In this document: one piece after another, positions 12,107 through 12,556 of the stretch
Numbering within the stretch: position 1 is the stretch's first letter
Layout of the letters: every line of letters starts with the position of its first letter
Assembly (NCBI GenBank): GCA_030037405.1
Contig: JASHRK010000416.1
Span: 1-12,556 of the forward strand
Length of the DNA: 12,556 nt
From: Acidimicrobiales bacterium
GTDB taxonomy: Bacteria > Actinomycetota > Acidimicrobiia > Acidimicrobiales > Bog-793
Direction: 5' to 3'
Notes under the pieces: model-generated
Seen by the model: the letters and a program-made list of their open reading frames with translations, nothing else
Database searches by the model: none
What the model was told of the DNA's origin: nothing
Translations under genes and position numbers: made by a program

Positions 12107-12556
12107 CTCGTACCGGCGAGCGCCCAGACCGTTCCCTCAGGGCGGTGCGGATGATCGAGCACGTCCTCATCCCGATGACCGACGGGACGCGGCTTGCGGG
12201 CCGGATCTGGCTGCCCATCGACGGGGAGGACGACCCGGTTCCTGCCATCCTCGACTTCCTGCCGTACCGCTACAGCGACCTCATGGCGGTGCGCGACTCG
12301 GCCGTCTACTCGTACCTGGCTTCCCGCGGGTACGTCTGCGCCCGCGTCGACCTGCGGGGAACGGGCAACTCCGATGGCCTCATCACCGACGAGTACACGC
12401 CCCAAGAGCAACGGGACGGCGTGGACGTCATCGCCTGGTTGGCGGCCCAGCCCTGGTGCAGCGGGGCGGTGGGGATGACCGGGATCTCCTGGGGCGGCTT
12501 CAACGCGCTCCAGGTTGCAGCGCACCGCCCACCCGCCCTGCGAGCCGTGATCTCGC
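12103..12556 (+). CDS. CocE/NonD family hydrolase (X-Pro peptidase S15 type), 3' end beyond window
   Basis: Partial: the first 151 codons are present and the frame runs off the right edge; family members are about 500-650 residues. It has the CocE/NonD alpha/beta-hydrolase start MIEHVLIPMTDGTRLAGRIWLP, then AILDFLPYRYSD, where the Tyr55 region corresponds to the oxyanion Tyr of cocaine esterase. ARVDLRGTGNSDG follows (80-92), and the nucleophile elbow is TGISWGGF with Ser129. The catalytic Asp and His would lie beyond the edge. The family includes cocaine esterase, glutaryl-7-ACA acylase and X-Pro dipeptidyl peptidases, which cleave esters, amides or peptides. The ATG overlaps the ATPase stop (ATGA), so it belongs to the transporter operon and probably hydrolyses the imported compound. 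There is no signal peptide, so a cytoplasmic enzyme is predicted. Confidence 0.92.
   Translation, partial: MTRTGERPDRSLRAVRMIEHVLIPMTDGTRLAGRIWLPIDGEDDPVPAILDFLPYRYSDLMAVRDSAVYSYLASRGYVCARVDLRGTGNSDGLITDEYTPQEQRDGVDVIAWLAAQPWCSGAVGMTGISWGGFNALQVAAHRPPALRAVIS

Noticed and set aside
1..12556. CRISPR arrays, insertion sequences, rRNA or replication origin
   Set aside because: No regularly spaced repeats, transposase motifs, rRNA segments or clusters of DnaA-type boxes were seen.

Overview
The window is GC-rich with strongly G/C-biased third codon positions. It carries a tRNA-Lys without an encoded CCA end, GTG as well as ATG starts, and tightly overlapping ATGA/GTGA gene junctions. Together with the protein families (HxlR with a C-terminal Cys cluster, VapBC, a MazF relic, a Rieske oxygenase next to a peptide-type ABC transporter), this points to a high-GC Actinomycetota chromosome, possibly class Acidimicrobiia. 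The class is inference.

Left part (1-2436). A minus-strand VOC/glyoxalase-fold protein lies downstream of a minus-strand HtrA-like serine protease with a PDZ domain and no signal peptide. The protease is divergent from an HxlR-family regulator. The 95-bp gap between them holds two abutting palindromes inside a recognisable protease promoter. A tRNA-Lys(TTT) follows.

Middle part (2437-4125) is an accessory patch. It has an apparently intact vapBC toxin-antitoxin pair with a perfect operator dyad, a frameshifted and truncated MerR-family remnant, and a collapsed mazEF locus in which the start of a ribbon-helix-helix antitoxin is joined in frame to a MazF toxin lacking its N-terminus. A 59-codon basic small gene with a strong ribosome binding site follows on the plus strand.

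Right part (4126-12556) is a long plus-strand catabolic and uptake cluster. It starts with an alpha/beta hydrolase. A regulatory gap follows, with two copies of TGACT-N3-AGTCA whose centres are exactly 100 bp apart around a candidate promoter. Then come a Rieske non-heme iron oxygenase, a Tat-type lipoprotein substrate-binding protein (family 5), a DppC-like permease, a DppB-like permease, DppD-like and DppF-like ATPases, and a CocE/NonD-type hydrolase cut by the window edge. From the binding protein onward the genes are 4 nt apart or overlap by 4 nt. The simplest reading is one pathway: the ABC transporter imports a small amide, ester, peptide-like or amine compound, the CocE-type hydrolase cleaves it, and the Rieske enzyme oxidises it. 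The substrate cannot be read from sequence. No ferredoxin reductase partner for the Rieske enzyme is visible in the window.
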